NCBI GenBank assembly: GCA_964569425.1
Contig: CAZMVD010000149.1
Span: forward strand, 1 to 9,718
Length of the DNA stretch: 9,718 bases
Direction of reading: 5' to 3'
DNA from: JACQXM01 sp964569425
Lineage (GTDB): Bacteria; Planctomycetota; Phycisphaerae; UBA1845
Part shown: in pieces, positions 6,559-9,718 of the stretch
Layout of the letters: each line of letters opens with the position of its first letter
How positions within the stretch are numbered: the first letter of the stretch is position 1
Notes under the pieces: model-generated
What the model was told of the DNA's origin: nothing
Database searches by the model: none
The model's input: the letters and a program-made list of their open reading frames with translations, nothing else
Program-made: the position numbers and the translations under genes

Positions 6559-6564
6559 GGAAGG
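6559..6564 (+). promoter_or_regulatory. Ribosome binding site of the zinc-ribbon gene
   Basis: GGAAGG, 9 nt before the ATG at 6574; this supports that ATG as the start. Confidence 0.6.
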
Positions 6565-6573
6565 CACAACCTG

Positions 6574-7044
6574 ATGGACGCTCGCTACTTGGACCGGATA
6601 GCGGGGACCACGGAGTCGGTTGAACCAGAGCCGTTTTGCATCCATTGCGGATATGACCTGCGCGGTTCGCCGCTTTCGCGCTGTCCGGAATGCGGCAATT
6701 CTTTCGATCTTGCCGCGTGGCGCAAGGAAGTCGACCGGACCCGCACGCTACTCAGGGATTTCGCCAACTTCGCGGTGCTGCTCCGATTGGGTCTGTGGAT
6801 CGGGGCGGGCTGTGCGGCCCTGCGGGCAGGAGCGATCCTCTTCGACGCCGGGGCCTTTGTTCTATCATGCACTCAGTTCTGTTCGTTGATCGGGGGGGTC
6901 GTCGCCTTCTTTATCGGATTGGGAGTGCTGCGGTTGACGCGGCTGCCTCAATGGGCATGTGCGCAACTGAAGGAGCAACCCAGCCGGCCCATGGCCGTCG
7001 CGTCGGTTGTTCTCGGCGCGGTGCTCGTCCTCACCGCCCTCTAG
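6574..7044 (+). CDS. Small membrane protein with N-terminal zinc ribbon
   Basis: 156 residues. Cys22, Cys25, Cys37 and Cys40 form CIHCGYDLRG...RCPECG, a treble-clef or rubredoxin-like zinc ribbon expected to bind one structural zinc. In my knowledge this CGYDLRG form is abundant in Planctomycetota and usually precedes membrane segments. A basic, charged linker (50-62) follows, then hydrophobic stretches at about 66-95, 99-119 and 139-156, so the protein probably has two to four transmembrane helices with the ribbon in the cytoplasm. The molecular function of such proteins is not known to me. The start is supported by GGAAGG nine bases upstream and by the ribbon lying close to the N terminus. 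It converges with the next gene over 58 bp. Confidence 0.82.
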   Translation: MDARYLDRIAGTTESVEPEPFCIHCGYDLRGSPLSRCPECGNSFDLAAWRKEVDRTRTLLRDFANFAVLLRLGLWIGAGCAALRAGAILFDAGAFVLSCTQFCSLIGGVVAFFIGLGVLRLTRLPQWACAQLKEQPSRPMAVASVVLGAVLVLTAL

Positions 7045-7060
7045 AGCCCCCTCCGAATCA

Positions 7061-7101
7061 GGTGCCGGAGTTCCGTACCACGTGCGGCGGCCGGCGGCAC
7101 C
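7061..7101. terminator. Weak inverted repeat between convergent genes
   Basis: GGTGCCG (7061-7067) and CGGCACC (7095-7101) can pair, with a 27-nt loop, between stops at 7044 and 7103. It is the only structure in this 58-bp gap, has no T-run, and is a weak terminator candidate. Confidence 0.2.
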
Positions 7102-7102
7102 G

Positions 7103-8164
7103 TCAACCCCAATTCCAGGGAAAACAACGCTTGTAATGATGATAATAGAAGCCGATGAGGCGACAGACGACGATGTCCAGGTACAACACGGCGCCGGTGA
7201 CCACGACGTGTTCGAAGTACACTCCCCCGGGCAGTACCGCGCGCCGGGTCCCGATGGTGCCGATGCCGAGAATCATAGCACCAAACAGCCACTGCTTTAC
7301 CCAAATCGCGGCTGCAAACGCCGTCAGCACCAGCAGGTATGCCCTCCACGACCGGGCAATGGTAACGAACATCAAATCGACTCGATAGGCCGCTTCGGTT
7401 CCACCCAGCGTTAAACACAGAATCACGATCGGCCACATCAACAGCCCCAGGCACGCCAGCGCCCCGAAGGCGATGTCTGCCTGAGCCAGATCCACCAACC
7501 CCTTTACTCCCGTCAATGTCTTCCTGAGAAACTCATTCCAGACCAATCCGCCGTCATAGACTCTCACCAGTGCATAAGCAATCGCCGGGACCATGACATA
7601 AAGCCAGCTTCCGAGCCACAGCAGAATCGGGCGAATCAGGTCGTCCACCACCTCGCGAGAAAAAGGCGCATCGGGAATGTCCGACTCGCCTGCGGCGGCT
7701 GTCGAAATAACCTCGAATCGAAAGGCTGCATACCACAGGATCAGAAAAATCGGAACAAGGATGCACGGCAGCAAGGGCGCGACGGCCAGTATCGCCCAGA
7801 AGTAGAGAAACACCGCAAGGTTTTTCGGCACCGAGGGGAACAGAATCGACCCGAAAACGCTGTTAACAAACCTCCTTCCCGGCCCCGCGGGTTCGATCAG
7901 CGGTGGCAACGGCGTCTCGTTACTTCCTGCGATCGGGAGGTCGGGACGCGAACCATCTCCGATTGCCGCGCCGACAGGATCGGGGCTTGCTGGACCAGAG
8001 TCTTCAGCCTGATGCGGTGTTTCCGCATCGCTCTTATCGCCGCGCGACGGGGCTTGCCCATGCAGGTGCAACATCCGCCCACAGTGCTTGCACTTCGCCC
8101 GCCGGCCGAATCCGATGATCGGAAAACGGTACTTGGCGCCGCATGGACAGGTAACCGTGGGCAT
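7103..8164 (-). CDS. Multi-pass membrane protein with N-terminal zinc ribbon
   Basis: 353 residues. The N terminus carries Cys6, Cys8, Cys25 and Cys28 (CPCG...CKHCG), a zinc ribbon of the type often fused to planctomycete membrane or kinase proteins. Residues ~36-95 are a polar, Pro/Asp/Ser-rich linker. The remainder is strongly hydrophobic, with likely membrane helices at about 116-150, 176-201, 230-255, 272-303 and 315-338, ending in a basic/aromatic tail (FYYHHYKRCFPWNWG). I recognise the architecture as a planctomycete-type hypothetical but cannot assign a function; transport or envelope roles would be guesses. The ATG at 8162-8164 has GGAGG eight bases upstream. The convergent neighbour also couples a ribbon to membrane helices, but the two sequences do not look like recent duplicates. 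Confidence 0.85.
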   Translation of the reverse strand: MPTVTCPCGAKYRFPIIGFGRRAKCKHCGRMLHLHGQAPSRGDKSDAETPHQAEDSGPASPDPVGAAIGDGSRPDLPIAGSNETPLPPLIEPAGPGRRFVNSVFGSILFPSVPKNLAVFLYFWAILAVAPLLPCILVPIFLILWYAAFRFEVISTAAAGESDIPDAPFSREVVDDLIRPILLWLGSWLYVMVPAIAYALVRVYDGGLVWNEFLRKTLTGVKGLVDLAQADIAFGALACLGLLMWPIVILCLTLGGTEAAYRVDLMFVTIARSWRAYLLVLTAFAAAIWVKQWLFGAMILGIGTIGTRRAVLPGGVYFEHVVVTGAVLYLDIVVCRLIGFYYHHYKRCFPWNWG

Positions 8165-8172
8165 CAGGCGAG

Positions 8173-8177
8173 CCTCC
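8173..8177 (-). promoter_or_regulatory. Ribosome binding site of the zinc-ribbon membrane gene
   Basis: GGAGG on the minus strand, 8 nt before the ATG at 8164, the best-formed Shine-Dalgarno in the window. Confidence 0.65.
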
Positions 8178-8225
8178 GCGCGGAATCGCGGTTTCGTTGC
8201 GCAAGGGCACGGGACAATCGCTGGC

Positions 8226-8288
8226 CGACGCGCGGTCTTGCGACGCGTCGCCTTCGGCCGGCTGCAAAACCGGGCACACCCAGCCGGC
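8226..8288. repeat. Two adjacent inverted repeats upstream of the ribbon membrane gene
   Basis: CGACGCG (8226-8232) pairs with CGCGTCG (8244-8250), which is part of a 10-bp palindrome CGACGCGTCG. GCCGGCTG (8257-8264) pairs perfectly with CAGCCGGC (8281-8288) across 16 nt. They lie 62-124 bp upstream of the start at 8164, where operators or leader hairpins would be expected; function unknown. Confidence 0.4.
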
Positions 8289-8471
8289 GCAGTTAATCGG
8301 TAACGAATGTCTTGGATCGAGCCGCAATGCCGGCCGACGTGGCCCTATTGTGACGATCGGACTCGATGGGGCAATTCGAATCTGGACCGGCGTTTAGAAT
8401 CGGAATGTCAACGTGAGAAAGCGGGCAGCAAAGGGAAGGATTCTCAAACTTCAGGAGAAAGAGACAAGGTC

Positions 8472-8510
8472 AACGGGGCCGCATTCTTCAACCTCGCACG
8501 GGCCCCCGTT
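8472..8510. terminator. Imperfect hairpin spanning the DUF362 stop codon
   Basis: AACGGGGCC (8472-8480) can pair with GGCCCCCGTT (8501-8510, one extra C), with the minus-strand stop codon (8488-8490) in the loop. This could end the transcript, though no T-run follows on the minus strand. Confidence 0.3.
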
Positions 8511-9718
8511 CCTTCCGCCGCCGGCGGACGGCAATCTCGGGCGCTTCGACGATGCAGGTACCCAGAATCTTCAGCGCCATCCATGTCAGCCGGAAGAAGC
8601 CACGAACCACACCCGGCGATTCCTTGCCCACTTCGCGGTAGCCGGTGGCGGTCGGTTTGATCTTCTCCCAGTTGTGGAACAAGCGCCCCCACGGGCTGCG
8701 AAGTGCTTCGCGGACGCGCTTCCGCCCCAGTACCGGGTACCAGAAGGAATCGTGGTAGATCACGCTGGCGATGTAGGCCCAGGGGGCCAGCCAGGTCTTG
8801 AGCGACCATTCGATCGCCGTCTTGAGCCGGCCCCAGTAGATGCGGTGCTGCATCCGTGCCGCAAAAGTCATGCGGCGGAAGGGACCTTCAAAGCCCCAAT
8901 TCTCCGCGGCTGCGTCGGCGTCACCCACCAGGTTCAGCTCGCGCACGTCGCCGCAGCCCAGGCCGCGCTCGTGCGCCAGGCGGATGAACTTGACGTCCTG
9001 GAGCGGATCGAAGCCCATGAGTTTGGCGGCCATGGCGTCGATGGCCACCTGATCGTCCGACGCTAGCAGAACGTTCTTGACGTGCGGCACCATGCAGCGC
9101 GGGCCGGGCCCGTCGCCGGCAAAGGTGCCGTCCATCACCGCGAACACGCCGCGGTGAATTTTCTTCTGGATCATCAGCAGATCAACGAGAGTCTCATGGA
9201 TGACCGGGTGGGTCCAGTGGCGGTGCTCGTTGAGCAGGCCGCCGAAGGCGTTCTTCATGGCGCCGGTCATGGTGGTGAACACGTGCGTCTTGACGGTGGG
9301 CAGGTGGATGATGTTTTCGCCGATGAACCGCCGCGGAATACTGAAGCCCTTGGGATAGACCTCGTTGAGGCAGAGGAACTCCTTCGTCAGGTCGCCGACC
9401 GCATCGCGCACGTTGATCCACTCGACGCCATCGTCGTAGAGGTGGATGTTGCGCAGGTGGTGCGCCTCGACGACGTTTACCTGTTTGTTTTCGCGCTCAC
9501 CGAGGCGCGCGTCGATGACCACGGTGCGGTTGTGGCAGGCGTGGATGAGCTTGGGGTCGTAGCCGTCGCGCAACATGGCGCGGATCACACCCTCAAGCTG
9601 CCAGGGCGTGGTCGAGGAGCCGGGGTAGAAAAAGTGCCAACTGATGTTCACCTTGAGGGCGGTGTCGGCGTCGCGCGCGACCACGCCCTGATAGCCGGCG
9701 AGGTTCATCACGCGGTGA
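8488..9718 (-). CDS. DUF362-domain protein, 5' end beyond the window
   Basis: A Met codon lies at 9709-9711, giving 407 residues from there, but the frame is open to the right edge and the sequence from that Met (MMNLAGYQG...ALKVNISW) looks like the inside of the domain. The family normally has some tens of residues before the conserved LKxN strand, so I call it 5'-partial. Numbering from that Met, hallmarks are KVN (20-22), PTVKTHVFTTMTGAMKNAFG (138-157), VMDG...GDGPGPR (192-205), the Asp pair at 219-220 and DAMAAKLMGFDP (225-236). Residues ~280-407 are an extra C-terminal region rich in Trp, Arg and hydrophobic residues, ending in RRRRKERG. No CxxCxxC ferredoxin cluster is present, although many DUF362 proteins carry one. 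The family is thought to act in redox or iron-sulfur-related chemistry, but its reaction is not established. Probably cytoplasmic or membrane-associated. Confidence 0.88.
   Translation of the reverse strand, partial: HRVMNLAGYQGVVARDADTALKVNISWHFFYPGSSTTPWQLEGVIRAMLRDGYDPKLIHACHNRTVVIDARLGERENKQVNVVEAHHLRNIHLYDDGVEWINVRDAVGDLTKEFLCLNEVYPKGFSIPRRFIGENIIHLPTVKTHVFTTMTGAMKNAFGGLLNEHRHWTHPVIHETLVDLLMIQKKIHRGVFAVMDGTFAGDGPGPRCMVPHVKNVLLASDDQVAIDAMAAKLMGFDPLQDVKFIRLAHERGLGCGDVRELNLVGDADAAAENWGFEGPFRRMTFAARMQHRIYWGRLKTAIEWSLKTWLAPWAYIASVIYHDSFWYPVLGRKRVREALRSPWGRLFHNWEKIKPTATGYREVGKESPGVVRGFFRLTWMALKILGTCIVEAPEIAVRRRRKERGPVRG

Larger units (their letters stand above)
6105..6573. other. Divergent intergenic region, 469 bp
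   Basis: Separates the minus-strand VOC gene from the plus-strand zinc-ribbon gene. The right half holds the promoter candidate, inverted repeats and ribosome binding site listed separately. The left half holds a small CAGCCG-T-CGGCTG palindrome near 6216-6228 and a CCGGCATTTTACCGG stretch near 6198-6212. I found no convincing minus-strand promoter for the VOC gene. Confidence 0.5.
8165..8487. other. Gene-free stretch, 323 bp
   Basis: Lies between the start of the minus-strand ribbon protein and the stop of the DUF362 gene. It contains inverted repeats at 8226-8250 and 8257-8288 (listed separately), then ordinary unique sequence that turns A/G-rich near 8410-8470. I see no RNA gene, no credible ORF and no clear promoter boxes. 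Confidence 0.5.

Noticed and set aside
6105..6569. N-terminal extension of the VOC protein to 306 residues
   Set aside because: The VOC fold begins exactly at the ATG at 6104, which has a good ribosome binding site; the upstream part resembles no domain.
6338..6574. 78-codon plus-strand gene before the zinc-ribbon gene
   Set aside because: Its first part lies upstream of the promoter candidate and has no ribosome binding site. Only its last ~40 codons are plausible as a leader ORF, noted as a finding rather than a gene.
8413..9066. 217-codon plus-strand frame opposite the DUF362 gene
   Set aside because: Antisense shadow of a gene with clear DUF362 motifs.
1..9718. tRNA, rRNA, riboswitch, toxin-antitoxin or defence cassette
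   Set aside because: I scanned the gaps between genes and saw no cloverleaf, conserved rRNA or riboswitch core, and no gene of a recognised defence family.

Overview
GC-rich bacterial DNA with a scaffold gap of exactly 100 N (2957-3056), so this is a piece of a draft or metagenome-derived assembly. Two neighbouring genes encode membrane proteins with N-terminal zinc ribbons; one has the CxxCGYDLRG...RCPECG form that I know chiefly from Planctomycetota. Together with a stand-alone carbamate kinase, a DUF362 protein, a pentapeptide-repeat protein and a GGTGGAGCGCAGCGGAACCC-type palindromic repeat, this suggests a planctomycete or another PVC-group bacterium. That placement is an inference, because there is no rRNA or universal marker gene here.

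Layout, left to right. 1-572 (+) is the 3' end of an unrecognised protein gene. It converges, over two small hairpins, with a carbamate kinase gene (arcC, 652-1611, -). Upstream of arcC lies about 1.9 kb of non-coding repeat (1765-3626): four ~366-bp long units separated by one, two or five copies of a 42/43-bp short unit, interrupted by the N gap. The gap falls inside the third long unit. From 3762 to 6104, two minus-strand genes follow one another: a glyoxalase/VOC-fold protein (5649-6104) and, 108 bp downstream of it, a 592-residue pentapeptide-repeat protein with a C-terminal membrane domain (3762-5540). A 469-bp divergent intergenic region (6105-6573) carries a good sigma70-like promoter candidate with an inverted repeat touching its -35 box. 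It precedes a small zinc-ribbon membrane protein (6574-7044, +), which converges with a larger zinc-ribbon multi-pass membrane protein (7103-8164, -). After 323 bp without a gene comes a DUF362 protein (8488-9718, -) that runs off the right edge.

No pathway ties these genes together: carbamate kinase has no arginine-deiminase partners here, and the rest look like independent housekeeping or lineage-specific genes. I see no phage, transposase, CRISPR, toxin-antitoxin or defence cassette. The most distinctive features are the nested repeat array, with conserved GC-rich hairpins, one bearing a GYAA loop, and the pentapeptide-repeat protein, in which every second pentapeptide ends in His or Tyr, making a regular ladder predicted to run along the beta-helix.
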